This document shows, piece after piece, positions 26,550 through 35,937 of a stretch of 64,000 bases of DNA; the stretch's first letter is position 1; each line of letters begins with the position of its first letter. The translations under genes and the position numbers were made by a program. The notes beneath the pieces were generated by a model. That model saw only the letters and a list, made by a program, of their open reading frames with translations. It did not search any database and had not been told where the DNA came from. The stretch comes from Streptomyces sp. MUM 2J (GTDB lineage: Bacteria > Actinomycetota > Actinomycetes > Streptomycetales > Streptomycetaceae), in NCBI RefSeq assembly GCF_022414535.1, contig NZ_JADWYM010000004.1:1-64000 (forward strand), given 5' to 3'.

Positions 26550-27940
26550 GCGCCCCCGCCAGCAAGCCGCACGAGATCGTCGAGCGGACCCTGGAGCTGT
26601 CCACCGCCGACGGCTGCGTGGTGATCGCCGACGAGCACTCCACCGCCAACCTGCGCTGGGCGGGCAACGCGCTGACCACCAACGGGGTCACCCGCGGGCG
26701 CACGCTCACCGTGATCGCGACCGTCGACGGCGGCAGGGGCACCGCCTCCGGGGTGGTCTCCCGGTCCGCCGTGACCGCGGACGAACTGGAGCCCCTGGTA
26801 CGCGCCGCCGAGGCCGCCGCGCGCGGCGCCGGGCCCGCCGAGGACGCGCAGCCGCTGGTCACCGGCACAGCGGCCGCACCGGACTTCGCGGAGGCCCCCG
26901 CGGAGACCTCCTCCGCCGTCTTCGCCGACTTCGCGCCGGCGCTCGGCGAGGCCTTCGCCCGCGCGCGTGCCGGCGGCCGGGAACTGTACGGCTTCGCCAA
27001 CCACGAGCTGGTGTCGACCTACCTGGGGACGTCGACGGGCCTGCGGCTGCGCCACGACCAGCCCACCGGCACGCTGGAGCTCAACGCCAAGTCCCCCGAC
27101 CGCTCCCGCTCGGCGTGGGCGGGCCGTTCCACCCGCGACTTCGAGGACGTCGACCCGGCGGCCCTCGACGCCGAACTCGCCGTGCGCCTGGACTGGGCGC
27201 AGCGGCGTGTCGACCTGCCCGCAGGGCGGTACGAGACCCTGCTGCCGCCGACCGCGGTCGCGGACCTGCTGATCTATCAGCTGTGGTCGGCGTCGGGCCG
27301 GGACGCTGCCGAGGGGCGGACGGTGTTCTCCCGGCCGGGCGGTGGCACCCGCGTCGGCGAGAGGCTCTCCGAGCTGCCGCTGACCCTGCGCAGCGACCCG
27401 GACGAGCCGGGACTGGAGTGTTCGCCGTTCGTGGTCGCGCACTCCTCCGGCGGGGACCAGTCGGTGTTCGACAACGGGCTGCCGTCCCCGGCCACCGAGT
27501 GGATCAGCGCCGGCGTGCTGAACCGGCTGACGGCCACCCGGCACAGCGCGTCGCTGACGGGGCTGCCGGTGGCCCCGGCGATCGACAACCTGATCCTGGA
27601 CGGCGGTGACGACCGTTCCCTGGAGGAGATGGTCGCGGGCACCGAGCGGGGGCTGCTGCTCACCTGCCTGTGGTACATCCGCGAGGTCGACCCGGCGACC
27701 CTGCTGCTCACCGGGCTGACCCGGGACGGGGTGTACCTGGTGGAGAACGGCGAGGTGACCGGCGCGGTGAACAACTTCCGGTTCAACGAGTCCCCGGTCG
27801 GCGTGCTGGGGCGGGCCACCGAGGCGGGGCGCACGGAGAAGACGTTGCCGCGCGAGTGGAGCGACTGGTTCACCCGGGCCGCGATGCCGGCGCTCCGGGT
27901 GCCCGACTTCAACATGAGTTCGGTCAGCCAGGGCGTCTGA
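26546..27940 (+). CDS. pmbA: TldE/PmbA-type protease partner subunit
   Basis: 464 residues, the non-metal partner of TldD. It lacks HExxxH, as expected for TldE, and has the family core with LRWAGNALTTNG near residue 36 and DNLILDGGDDRSLEEM near 350. ATG overlaps the tldD TGA by four bases, and GGAGG sits within the tldD end, so production is coupled. No RiPP precursor is evident nearby, so a general peptide-degradation role is the simpler reading. Confidence 0.92.
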   Translation: MSAPASKPHEIVERTLELSTADGCVVIADEHSTANLRWAGNALTTNGVTRGRTLTVIATVDGGRGTASGVVSRSAVTADELEPLVRAAEAAARGAGPAEDAQPLVTGTAAAPDFAEAPAETSSAVFADFAPALGEAFARARAGGRELYGFANHELVSTYLGTSTGLRLRHDQPTGTLELNAKSPDRSRSAWAGRSTRDFEDVDPAALDAELAVRLDWAQRRVDLPAGRYETLLPPTAVADLLIYQLWSASGRDAAEGRTVFSRPGGGTRVGERLSELPLTLRSDPDEPGLECSPFVVAHSSGGDQSVFDNGLPSPATEWISAGVLNRLTATRHSASLTGLPVAPAIDNLILDGGDDRSLEEMVAGTERGLLLTCLWYIREVDPATLLLTGLTRDGVYLVENGEVTGAVNNFRFNESPVGVLGRATEAGRTEKTLPREWSDWFTRAAMPALRVPDFNMSSVSQGV

Positions 27941-28132
27941 GCCGCTCCGGGCGCGGCACCGGGTGCTCCACCTAGAGTCCCGCGATGTGCGGCCGGCCGT
28001 CCGTGGCGCCGTCGTGGCCGGCCGCGCGGTTCCCCGCGCCCCTTCGACGGCGCCGCCGACCCGCAGCGGGCCCTCGGCCGGCCTGCTTAGACTTGGGAAA
28101 CCCTTTCGCATCCCTGAAGGAGACATACGACC

Positions 28133-29401
28133 GTGACGGACATCGTCGACGAGCTGAAGTGGCGGGGCCTGTTCGCCCTGTCCACCGACGAGGACGCCTT
28201 GCGCAAGGCACTCGCGGACGGTCCCGTGACGTTCTATTGCGGCTTCGACCCGACCGCGCCGTCCCTGCACGTGGGGCACCTGGTGCAGGTGCTCACCGTC
28301 CGGCGGCTCCAGCAGGCCGGCCACCGGCCGCTGGCACTGGTCGGCGGGGCCACGGGCCTGATCGGTGACCCGCGCCCGACCGCGGAGCGGACCCTGAACG
28401 ACCCGGACACGGTCGCCGGCTGGGTCGACAGGCTGCGCCGTCAGATCGAGCCGTTCCTGTCCTTCGAGGGCGAGAACGCGGCCGTGATGGTGAACAACCT
28501 GGACTGGACGCAGGGCCTGTCGGCGATCGAGTTCCTGCGCGACATCGGCAAGCACTTCCGCGTCAACAAGATGCTGACGAAGGATTCGGTGGCGCGGCGG
28601 CTGGAGTCCGACCAGGGCATCAGCTACACGGAGTTCAGCTACCAGATCCTCCAGGGTATGGACTTCCTGCAGTTGTACCGGAGGTACGGCTGCACGCTGC
28701 AGCAGGGCGGCAGCGACCAGTGGGGCAACCTGACGGCGGGCCTCGACCTGATCCACCGGCTGGAGCCGCACGCCGCCGTCCACGCGCTGGCGACGCCGCT
28801 GATGACCAAGGCGGACGGCACCAAGTTCGGCAAGACCGAGGGCGGGGCGGTGTGGCTCGACCCGGAGATGACGACGCCGTACGCGTTCTACCAGTTCTGG
28901 CTGAACGTGGACGACCGGGACATCTCGCGGTACATGCGGATCCTGTCCTTCAGGTCCCGCGCGGAGCTGGAGGAACTGGAGCGGCAGACCGAGGAGCGTC
29001 CCCAGGCCCGGGCGGCCCAGCGCGCGCTGGCGGAGGAGCTGACGACCCTGGTGCACGGTGCCGACCAGACGGCCGCCGTGATCGCCGCGTCCAGGGCCCT
29101 CTTCGGTCAGGGGGAGCTGGCCGAGCTGGACGAGCGGACCCTGTCGGCGGCTCTGTCGGAGGTGCCGCACGTCCAGGTCACCGGGCCCGCGCCGGTGGTG
29201 GACCTGCTCGCGGAGGTCGGCCTGGTGCCCAGCAAGTCGGCCGGACGCCGGACGGTGAAGGAGGGCGGCGCCTACGTGAACAACGCGAAGGTGACCGCCG
29301 AGGACGCCGTCTGGGCCGAGGAGGACCTGCTGCACGGGCGCTGGCTGGTGCTGCGCCGCGGCAAGAGGAACCTGGCGGCGGTCGAGGTCGTCGACGGCTG
29401 A
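28133..29401 (+). CDS. tyrS: Tyrosyl-tRNA synthetase
   Basis: 422 residues, class I aminoacyl-tRNA synthetase that charges tRNA-Tyr. HVGH is the HIGH motif (PSLHVGHLV near residue 45), and KFGKT near residue 235 is the KMSKS equivalent. [18 protein letters not shown] and [10 protein letters not shown] are TyrRS-specific. An S4 RNA-binding domain ends the protein (about 355-422). GTG start, with GAAGGAGA 10-12 bases upstream. I see no T-box leader in the 190 bases before it. Confidence 0.96.
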   Translation: MTDIVDELKWRGLFALSTDEDALRKALADGPVTFYCGFDPTAPSLHVGHLVQVLTVRRLQQAGHRPLALVGGATGLIGDPRPTAERTLNDPDTVAGWVDRLRRQIEPFLSFEGENAAVMVNNLDWTQGLSAIEFLRDIGKHFRVNKMLTKDSVARRLESDQGISYTEFSYQILQGMDFLQLYRRYGCTLQQGGSDQWGNLTAGLDLIHRLEPHAAVHALATPLMTKADGTKFGKTEGGAVWLDPEMTTPYAFYQFWLNVDDRDISRYMRILSFRSRAELEELERQTEERPQARAAQRALAEELTTLVHGADQTAAVIAASRALFGQGELAELDERTLSAALSEVPHVQVTGPAPVVDLLAEVGLVPSKSAGRRTVKEGGAYVNNAKVTAEDAVWAEEDLLHGRWLVLRRGKRNLAAVEVVDG

Positions 29402-29441
29402 CGGGTGGCGGGCGCGGGGCGGCTCGCCCCGGGTTCCACGC

Positions 29442-29483
29442 CCGAAGGGGCGGTCTCCCGTGGTACGGGGGCCGCCCCTTCGG
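29442..29483. terminator. Bidirectional hairpin between tyrS and the GlsB-type gene
   Basis: 12-bp stem (29442-29453 with 29472-29483) with a further short inner stem, between the convergent stops. Confidence 0.7.
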
Positions 29484-29494
29484 CGCAGAGCTGC

Positions 29495-29773
29495 TCAGGC
29501 CTGCTGTTTGCGTCGGCCCAGGGTCGCCGTGTACAGCATGTCGCCCAGGTAGACGATGATGATCGCGGCGACCAGTTGGAAGAAGTGCCGGCTCCAGTCG
29601 ATGCCGCGCGTCGCGGCGACCCCCAGTCCGCGGGCGACCGCGTTGCCGACGACGGCGCCCAGCATGCCGAAGATCGTGGTCAGCCACAGGGGGCTGTGCT
29701 GCTTGCCCGGGATGATCAGCTTGGCGATGATCCCCAGCACGAACCCGACGATGATCGCCCACAACCAGCCCAT
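29495..29773 (-). CDS. GlsB/YeaQ/YmgE-family small membrane protein
   Basis: 92 residues with three membrane segments. The first carries GWLWAIIVGFVLGIIAKLI and the second the glycine-rich TIFGMLGAVVGNAVARGLG, both typical of the transglycosylase-associated-protein (GlsB) family, whose role is unknown but often linked to envelope stress. AAGGAGG precedes the ATG at 29773. The 247 bases upstream, toward the DUF3099 gene, hold no other gene. Confidence 0.85.
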   Translation of the reverse strand: MGWLWAIIVGFVLGIIAKLIIPGKQHSPLWLTTIFGMLGAVVGNAVARGLGVAATRGIDWSRHFFQLVAAIIIVYLGDMLYTATLGRRKQQA

Positions 29774-30020
29774 GGCTGCCTCCTTGTACGGCACGACGCG
29801 GGACCTGTGACGAGTGTCGGCCCGAAGGCGGTACGGCGCCTGCCGGGTACGGCCGTACGCGGTACGGCGGTGGGCGGTTCCCCCGGGCCGTCGGGGCCCC
29901 GGTCTCCTGGGCGGCCGAGCTGCGGCGTACCGTGGAGATGTCCCGGTCGGGTGCCTTTCGGCCGACTGCGGTCCGGGTAAGAGCGGGGCGGAGTCCGATG
30001 CGGGCGGATGGTGGAGTGTG

Positions 30021-30398
30021 ATGCGGAAGCTGCGCGGCGGCGGCAACACCGAGGTGTTCCGGATCACGGGTGCCCGGACGGGCCTGCAGGAGGACGTGCG
30101 CGGCCGGCAGCGGCGCTACGTCATCTCCATGACGATCCGCACGGTGTCCGTGATCCTCGCGGCGTCCCTGTGGAACGTGGAGCGGCCCGTCGCGATCGTG
30201 GCGCTGGTGCTGGGCGCGCTGCTGCCGTACGTCGCGGTGGTGATCGCCAACGCCGGCCGGGAGAACGCGCCGTCGCTTCCCTCGACGTTCGTCGCCGGGC
30301 CGACGCGGCCGACGATCGCCTCGGCGCCGGGAGAGGAACGGTCCGCGGGGCCGGGGCCGGAGGACACCGCCGAGGAGCCGCCTGAGCGCCGGCCATGA
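30021..30398 (+). CDS. DUF3099 membrane protein
   Basis: 125 residues. The N-terminal VFRITGARTGLQEDVRGRQ block and two adjacent membrane segments (about 38-55 and 60-78) are the DUF3099 pattern of actinobacteria. The tail is Pro/Glu-rich and probably disordered. Function unknown. ATG at 30021 follows a weak site (GGTGGAGTG). Confidence 0.78.
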   Translation: MRKLRGGGNTEVFRITGARTGLQEDVRGRQRRYVISMTIRTVSVILAASLWNVERPVAIVALVLGALLPYVAVVIANAGRENAPSLPSTFVAGPTRPTIASAPGEERSAGPGPEDTAEEPPERRP

Positions 30399-30479
30399 GC
30401 GGGCTGTGCGCGCAGCTCAAGAAAAGCTCAAATCAATCATGCTGTTCGGCTGCCCTGCGGTGGTGTGCCCGTGACATAC

Positions 30480-30562
30480 TTCGTACGCGCTCCGCATCCC
30501 CCGTCGGAGCGACGGACCGACGCCGGGCAGCTCCCCCCGTGGCTGCTCGGCGTCGCCTTTTG
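30480..30562 (+). ncRNA. Candidate small RNA or attenuator with U-tract terminator
   Basis: Two hairpins in an otherwise empty 190-base gap: a short one (30490-30511 region) and a 14-bp stem (30518-30531 with 30542-30555, one G-U pair) followed by CCTTTTGTG. The second is a convincing intrinsic terminator ending about 30 bases before the next gene. Either a short RNA is transcribed here, or the following 72-residue protein gene is attenuated. No family recognised. Confidence 0.4.
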
Positions 30563-30589
30563 TGCGCCCCTTCTCTGTGAGACGGACCT

Positions 30590-30808
30590 GTGACCGACGA
30601 GAATCCGATGTGTTCCGCCAAGGGCTGCCGTGCCGACGCGGTGTGGGTGCTGGCGTGGAACAACCCCAAGCTCCACACGCCGGAGCGGCGCAAGACGTGG
30701 CTCGCCTGCGGGGAACACCGCGAGCACCTCGCGCAGTTCCTCGGGGTGCGGGGATTCCTGAAGGACGTGGTCACGCTGGCGGACTGGGACCTCCGGCAGG
30801 GGGACTGA
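30590..30808 (+). CDS. Conserved 72-residue zinc-ribbon-like protein
   Basis: 72 residues, conserved in actinobacteria as far as I recall, sometimes mislabelled acetone carboxylase. Cys pairs in MCSAKGCR and a Cys/His pair in LACGEHREHL suggest one bound zinc. GTG start at 30590 without a strong Shine-Dalgarno sequence. It sits after a U-tract hairpin (30518-30560), so it may be attenuated. Function unknown. Confidence 0.75.
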   Translation: MTDENPMCSAKGCRADAVWVLAWNNPKLHTPERRKTWLACGEHREHLAQFLGVRGFLKDVVTLADWDLRQGD

Positions 30809-30817
30809 GCCGACCCG

Positions 30818-30852
30818 CCGGGTACCCGCCCGCGCCCCGGGCGGGTACCCGG
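30818..30852. terminator. Bidirectional 14-bp hairpin
   Basis: 30818-30831 pairs perfectly with 30839-30852, between the convergent stop codons of the 72-residue protein gene and moaA. Confidence 0.75.
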
Positions 30853-30881
30853 CCAGGGTGTGGGACGGCGGGGCGGGACGT

Positions 30882-31871
30882 TCACCCGCCGATCGCCGAC
30901 ATCGGCCGCTCGGGCTGTACGAAGGCCGGGTCGTCCAGGCCGGCGCCCGCCTTCTTCCCTCCCATGGCCACCCGCCAGATGCGGGCGATCTCCTCGTCGG
31001 GGGCACCGGAACGCAGGGCGGCCCGCAGGTCGGTCTCCTCGGTGGCGAACAGGCAGGTCCTTATCTGTCCGTCGGCCGTCAGCCGGGTGCGGTCGCAGGC
31101 CGCGCAGAAGGGGCGGGTGACGGAGGCGATGACGCCGACCACGTGCGGGCCGCCGTCCACCAGCCAGCGCTCGGCCGGGGCCGAGCCGCGCTTCTCCTCG
31201 CCCTCGGGGGTCAGCTCGAAGCGGGTGCGCAGACGGGCGAGGATGTCCCCGGCGGTGATCATGCCGTCGCGCTTCCAGCCGTGCTGGGCGTCGAGGGGCA
31301 TCTGCTCGATGAACCGCAGCTCGTAGTCGTGTTCGACGGCCCAGGCCAGGAGGTCGGGGGCTTCGTCCTCGTTCAGCCCGGGCATCAGGACGGAGTTGAC
31401 CTTCACCGGGTTCAGACCGGCCTCGCGGGCGGCGTAGAGGCCGTCCAGGACGTCCTGGTGGCGGTCGCGGCGGGTCAGGGTCCGGAAGACGTCCGGGCGC
31501 AGTGTGTCGAGGGAGACGTTGACCCGGTCCAGGCCGGCCGCTCTCAGGGCCGCCGCCGTGCGCCGCAGCCCGATCCCGTTGGTGGTCAGCGACGTCTGGG
31601 GCCGGGGGTCGAGGGCGGCGACCCGCTCGACGATGCCGACCAGGCCGGGGCGGAGCAGGGGCTCGCCGCCGGTGAAGCGGACCTCCGTGATGCCGAGCGT
31701 GCGCACCGCGATGCCGACGAGGCGGACGATCTCGTCGTCCGTGAGCAGGTCGGGCTTGGCCAGCCACTGCAGGCCCTCCTCGGGCATGCAGTAGGTGCAG
31801 CGCAGGTTGCACCGGTCGGTCAGTGAGACCCTCAGGTCGGTGGCCACGCGGCCGTAGGTGTCGATGAGCAC
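30882..31871 (-). CDS. moaA: GTP 3',8-cyclase, molybdopterin biosynthesis
   Basis: 329 residues, radical SAM enzyme for the first step of molybdenum cofactor synthesis. The SAM cluster Cys triad is in DRCNLRCTYCMPEEG near residues 18-31. The second cluster uses CAACDRTRLTADG and the later RTCLF, and FTGGEPLLRP is the SAM-binding segment. The C-terminus lacks the double Gly followed by end but finishes SAIGG, as usual for MoaA. GTG at 31871 with GGGAGGGGG upstream. No other moa gene is in the window. Confidence 0.94.
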   Translation of the reverse strand: MLIDTYGRVATDLRVSLTDRCNLRCTYCMPEEGLQWLAKPDLLTDDEIVRLVGIAVRTLGITEVRFTGGEPLLRPGLVGIVERVAALDPRPQTSLTTNGIGLRRTAAALRAAGLDRVNVSLDTLRPDVFRTLTRRDRHQDVLDGLYAAREAGLNPVKVNSVLMPGLNEDEAPDLLAWAVEHDYELRFIEQMPLDAQHGWKRDGMITAGDILARLRTRFELTPEGEEKRGSAPAERWLVDGGPHVVGVIASVTRPFCAACDRTRLTADGQIRTCLFATEETDLRAALRSGAPDEEIARIWRVAMGGKKAGAGLDDPAFVQPERPMSAIGG

Positions 31872-31980
31872 GTGGGCCCCCTCCCTCGTCGCGGTTCGTG
31901 GATCGTGCGTGTTCCGGCACCCCACACTTGCGAGCCTACGCGAGAGGGCTGACATCGGCGCAGACCCGATCCCACGAGGT

Positions 31981-32024
31981 GGGACGCGGCCGTGTCGTAG
32001 GGAGCTACGACACGGCCGCGTCCC
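31981..32024 (-). terminator. 20-bp perfect hairpin after the symporter gene
   Basis: 31981-32000 pairs exactly with 32005-32024 around a GGAG loop, 95 bases beyond the symporter stop. It separates the symporter unit from moaA. Confidence 0.78.
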
Positions 32025-32118
32025 GGGCGCGGGACGATCCGCCGGGGCCGGCCTCCGCGGGAGGTGCTGCGAAGGTCCGGCCCGCGTTCGGGGGTCGGCG
32101 CCGCTCGCGCACCCCGTC

Positions 32119-33738
32119 CTAGTGGGCGCCGGTGCCGGTCAGGGAGCGGACCTCCAGCTCGGCGTACTTGGCGGTGTCCGGCTCCTCCCTGGACAGGTGG
32201 GTGCCGACGATGCCCATCAGGAAGCCGACCGGGATGGAGATGATGCCGGGGTTGCTCAGCGGGAACCAGTGGAAGTCCACGTCGGGGAACATCGAGGTCG
32301 GCTTGCCGGACACCACCGGTGAGAACAGCACCAGGCCGACCGCGGTGACGAGGCCGCTGTAGATCGACCACAGAGCTCCGGAGGTGGTGAACCGCTTCCA
32401 GAACAGGCTGTAGACGAGCGTCGGCAGGTTGGCGGAGGCGGCGACCGCGAAGGCCAGGGCGACCAGGCCGGCGACGTTGAGGTCGCGGGCGAGGGCACCG
32501 AGGACGATGGAGACCGCGCCGATGCCGACGGTCGCCCAGCGGGCCGCGCGCACCTCCTGCTTCTCGGTGGCCCCGCCCTTCTTGATGACGTTGGCGTAGA
32601 TGTCGTGGGCGAAGGACGACGAGGAGGCGAGGGTGAGGCCGGCGACGACGGCGAGGATCGTGGCGAAGGCGACGGCGGAGATGGTCGCGAGCAGGACGGC
32701 TCCCCAGGTGGAGTCGACGCCGCCGAGGTGGAGGGCGAGCAGAGGGGCCGCGGTGTTGCCGGCCTTGTTGGAGGCGATGATCTCGTCCGGCCTGATCAGT
32801 GCGGCGGCGCCGAAGCCGAGGGCGAGGGTCATCAGGTAGAACGCGCCGATCAGGCCGATGGCCCAGATGACGGACTTCCGGGCCGCCTTGGCGGTGGGCA
32901 CGGTGTAGAAGCGGATGAGGATGTGCGGCAGGCCCGCGGTGCCCAGGACGAGGGCGATGCCCAGGGAGATGAAGTCCAGCTTGGTGGTGCCGGTGGCACC
33001 GTACTTCAGGCCGGGCTCCAGGAAGGCGGCGCCCTTGCCGCTGTTGTCGGCGGCCGAGCCGAGCAGTTCGGAGACGTTGAAGTCGAACTTCAGCAGCACC
33101 AGGAAGGTCAGCAGCACGGCCCCCGCGATGAGCAGGACGGCCTTGACCATCTGCACCCAGGTGGTGCCCTTCATGCCGCCGATCGTGACGTAGACGATCA
33201 TCAGAACGCCGACCAGGGCGACGGTGCCGATCTTGCCGGCGTCGCTGGTGACGCCGAGCAGCAGCGAGACGAGCACGCCGGCGCCGGCCATCTGCGCCAG
33301 CAGGTAGAAGATCGACACGACGATGGTGGAGGTGCCGGCCGCCGTGCGGACGGGCCGCTGCCGCATGCGGTAGGCCAGCACGTCGCCCATGGTGTAGCGG
33401 CCGGAGTTGCGCAGCGGCTCGGCGACCAGCAGCAGGGCGACCAGCCAGGCCACAAGGAAGCCGATGGAGTACAGGAAGCCGTCGTAGCCGAAGAGGGCGA
33501 TGGCTCCGGCGATTCCCAGGAAGGACGCGGCCGACATGTAGTCGCCGGAGACGGCGAGGCCGTTCTGGAAGCCGGTGAACTGCCGTCCGCCGGCGTAGAA
33601 GTCGGCGGCGTCCCTGGTCTGCCGGCCGGCCCACACGGTGATGACGAGGGTCGCGAGGACGAACACCGCGAACAGGCTGATGATCAGCGGGCGGTGCTCA
33701 CTGGCCTCCCCGGCCGCCAGGGTGATCTCGGGGCTCAT
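32119..33738 (-). CDS. Sodium:solute symporter (ActP/MctC-like)
   Basis: 539 residues with about thirteen membrane segments, SSS family. AVSGDYMSAASFLGIAG (around residue 60) and the GGMKGTTWVQMVKA segment are typical of the acetate/monocarboxylate permeases. The preceding DUF485 gene overlaps its start (ATGA at 33735-33738), the same pairing as yjcH-actP in enterobacteria, so uptake of acetate, pyruvate or a similar acid is likely. Terminated by a 20-bp hairpin. Confidence 0.9.
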   Translation of the reverse strand: MSPEITLAAGEASEHRPLIISLFAVFVLATLVITVWAGRQTRDAADFYAGGRQFTGFQNGLAVSGDYMSAASFLGIAGAIALFGYDGFLYSIGFLVAWLVALLLVAEPLRNSGRYTMGDVLAYRMRQRPVRTAAGTSTIVVSIFYLLAQMAGAGVLVSLLLGVTSDAGKIGTVALVGVLMIVYVTIGGMKGTTWVQMVKAVLLIAGAVLLTFLVLLKFDFNVSELLGSAADNSGKGAAFLEPGLKYGATGTTKLDFISLGIALVLGTAGLPHILIRFYTVPTAKAARKSVIWAIGLIGAFYLMTLALGFGAAALIRPDEIIASNKAGNTAAPLLALHLGGVDSTWGAVLLATISAVAFATILAVVAGLTLASSSSFAHDIYANVIKKGGATEKQEVRAARWATVGIGAVSIVLGALARDLNVAGLVALAFAVAASANLPTLVYSLFWKRFTTSGALWSIYSGLVTAVGLVLFSPVVSGKPTSMFPDVDFHWFPLSNPGIISIPVGFLMGIVGTHLSREEPDTAKYAELEVRSLTGTGAH

Positions 33739-34091
33739 GCGCCGCCCTCCATCCGGGACTTGATGGCCGCTGCCCTGGGGTCGAGTTCGGCGGCGGCGTG
33801 CCGCGCGTACCACCAGGCGATGAGGAAGGTGGTGAGGAACTGGGCGAGGCCGAGGACGAGGGCCACGTTGACGTTGCCGAACAGCCTGGTGCCCATGAAG
33901 CCGCCGGCGTAGTTGGACAGCAGGACGTACAGCAGGTACCAGGCGATGAAGGCGACGGTGAGCGGGAAGGCGAAGGAGCGGTAGGAGCGGCGCAGTTCAC
34001 CGAACTCCGCGCTCTCCTGGACCTCGGTGAACTGCTCGGCCGAGGGCAGCCGGGCGGGGGTGGGTGAAGGCGGGGGTGTCTCGGTGGCCAC
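33735..34091 (-). CDS. DUF485 membrane protein, symporter partner
   Basis: 118 residues with two membrane segments in the DUF485 core (SYRSFAFPLTVAFIAWYLLYVLL and NVALVLGLAQFLTTFLIAWWY, each named here only by its ends). GTG start at 34091 after GGAGA. Overlaps the symporter start by four bases, so translated together. Partner role inferred from the conserved pairing. Confidence 0.87.
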   Translation of the reverse strand: MATETPPPSPTPARLPSAEQFTEVQESAEFGELRRSYRSFAFPLTVAFIAWYLLYVLLSNYAGGFMGTRLFGNVNVALVLGLAQFLTTFLIAWWYARHAAAELDPRAAAIKSRMEGGA

Positions 34092-34283
34092 GAAGTCTCC
34101 TCGCGGTGCGGGGGCGGTTGTGACGGTGGGCGGGAGCGAGTGTCCTCGCCTTCCCTGTCCAAGGTCACGGCGCCACGCGAGGACGGGTTCAACGGAGGGA
34201 CGCTGTTTCCGAAGTCGGTCCTGGAAGGTCATTGCTGGCCGGGGAGATCGCGGGTTAGCTTCGCCCTGCACCACCCGTCATGT

Positions 34284-34317
34284 ACCTGCCCGAGCACCAC
34301 CTGTGTCTCGGGCAGGT
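34284..34317 (+). terminator. Hairpin in the leader of the first subtilase gene
   Basis: 11-bp perfect stem (34284-34294 with 34307-34317), 27 bases before the subtilase ATG and followed by TTCGTTTCC. It could be an attenuator, or the end of a separate transcript. Confidence 0.45.
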
Positions 34318-34344
34318 TTCGTTTCCGGATGATGTGGAGACCCC

Positions 34345-35871
34345 ATGGCTCATCTGCCTTCCCGGCGCCGTCTGGCCCTCGCCGTACCCGTCGTGCTGGC
34401 CCTGACCGCCTCGCTCGGCTTCCTGCCGGGGGCGGCGTCGGCCGCGCCGCGTACGGTCGGCGCCGCCGAGGCCGCCGACGCCGGCACCCTGGCGTACGTC
34501 GTCAACACCAAGGGCGGCCATCACACGATCGCGTCGGTGAAGAGAGCGGTCGTCGCACACGGCGGCACCATCGTGACGTCGTACGACCGGATCGGCGTCA
34601 TCGTCGTCCATTCCGACGACCCGGACTTCGGCACGGAGATACGCGCGGTCCGCGGCGTGCAGTCGGCGGGTGCGACCCGTACCGCCCCCCTGAAGGCCGC
34701 GGGCACCACGGACGTGGGTGCGGTGGAGTACCTGTCCGGCGCGCAGGCGGCGAAGGCCGCGCAGGAAGCGGCCGACGGTCAGGAGCCCCTGGAGGCCGAC
34801 CAGTGGGACCTGCGGGCGATCGGGGCGGACAAGGCCGCCGCGATCAACCCCGGCAGCCGGAAGGTGACCGTCGCGGTCATCGACACCGGCGTCGACGACA
34901 CCCACCCCGACATCGCCCCGAACTTCTCCCCCTCCCAGTCGGCGAACTGCGTGAGCGGCAAGGCCGACACCACCTACGGCTCCTGGCGCCCGGTGGACGC
35001 CGAGCACTACCACGGCACGCATGTCGCCGGTGAGATAGCCGCGGCCCGCAACGGCATCGGTGTGGCGGGCGTCGCGCCCGGGGTGAAGGTCGCGAGCATC
35101 ACGGTGGCGCAGCCGGACGAGACCCAGCTGTTCTACCCCGAGAGCGTCGTGTGCGCCTTCATGTTCGCCGCCGACCACGGCGTCGAGATCACGAACAACA
35201 GCTACTACGTGGACCCGTGGCTGTACAACTGCATGGACGACCCCGACCAGCGGGCCATCGTCGACGCGGTCAACAGGGCGCAGCTGTACGCGCAGCGCAA
35301 GGGCACGCTCAACGTCGCCTCGGCGGGCAACTCCAACGACGACCTCGACTCGGACGCCCTCCTGGACGACTCCAGCCCCGACGACTCGGCCTCCGTGACC
35401 CGCACGGTCGACCCGCACGAGTGCTTCGACGTGCCGACCCAGCTGCCGGGCGTGGTCACGGTGAGCGCGGTGGGTGTCAAGGGCACCAAGTCGTACTACT
35501 CCAGCTACGGACTCGGTGTCGTCGACGTCGCGGGCCCGGGCGGCGACAAGTACCAGATCCCGGACACCCCGTCGGCCAACGGCCGCATCCTGTCGACGCT
35601 GCCGAACAACGAGTACGGCTTCCTCCAGGGCACCTCGATGGCCTCCCCGCACGTGGCCGGCGTGGCGGCGCTGCTGAAGTCCACCCACCCGCACGCGACC
35701 CCCGCGCTGCTGCGGGCGCTGCTCAAGGTTCAGGCCGACAACCCCGGCTGCCCGACCGAGCCGTACGACGGGAACGGCGACGGTGTCGTCGACGCGACCT
35801 GCGCGGGTGGCAAGCGCGTCAACGGCTTCTACGGGTTCGGCGTCGTCAACGCGCTGCGCGCGGTCAAGTAG
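34345..35871 (+). CDS. Secreted S8 serine protease (subtilase), copy 1
   Basis: 508 residues. Signal peptide about 1-34, then an I9-type prodomain (about 48-115: AYVVNTKGGHH, TSYDRIGVIVVHS). The protease domain has Asp in AVIDTGVDDTHPD (near 180), His in HGTHVAGEIAAARNG (near 225) and Ser431 in GTSMASPHVAGVAAL; the oxyanion Asn lies in ASAGNSND. All catalytic residues are present, so an active extracellular protease is expected. A closely related copy follows 66 bases downstream. Confidence 0.93.
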   Translation: MAHLPSRRRLALAVPVVLALTASLGFLPGAASAAPRTVGAAEAADAGTLAYVVNTKGGHHTIASVKRAVVAHGGTIVTSYDRIGVIVVHSDDPDFGTEIRAVRGVQSAGATRTAPLKAAGTTDVGAVEYLSGAQAAKAAQEAADGQEPLEADQWDLRAIGADKAAAINPGSRKVTVAVIDTGVDDTHPDIAPNFSPSQSANCVSGKADTTYGSWRPVDAEHYHGTHVAGEIAAARNGIGVAGVAPGVKVASITVAQPDETQLFYPESVVCAFMFAADHGVEITNNSYYVDPWLYNCMDDPDQRAIVDAVNRAQLYAQRKGTLNVASAGNSNDDLDSDALLDDSSPDDSASVTRTVDPHECFDVPTQLPGVVTVSAVGVKGTKSYYSSYGLGVVDVAGPGGDKYQIPDTPSANGRILSTLPNNEYGFLQGTSMASPHVAGVAALLKSTHPHATPALLRALLKVQADNPGCPTEPYDGNGDGVVDATCAGGKRVNGFYGFGVVNALRAVK

Positions 35872-35937
35872 CCCGTGCGCCGCAGGACTTCCCGCCCGAC
35901 CCGCTCCTATCGCGAACGAACTGGAGGCACCGACACC

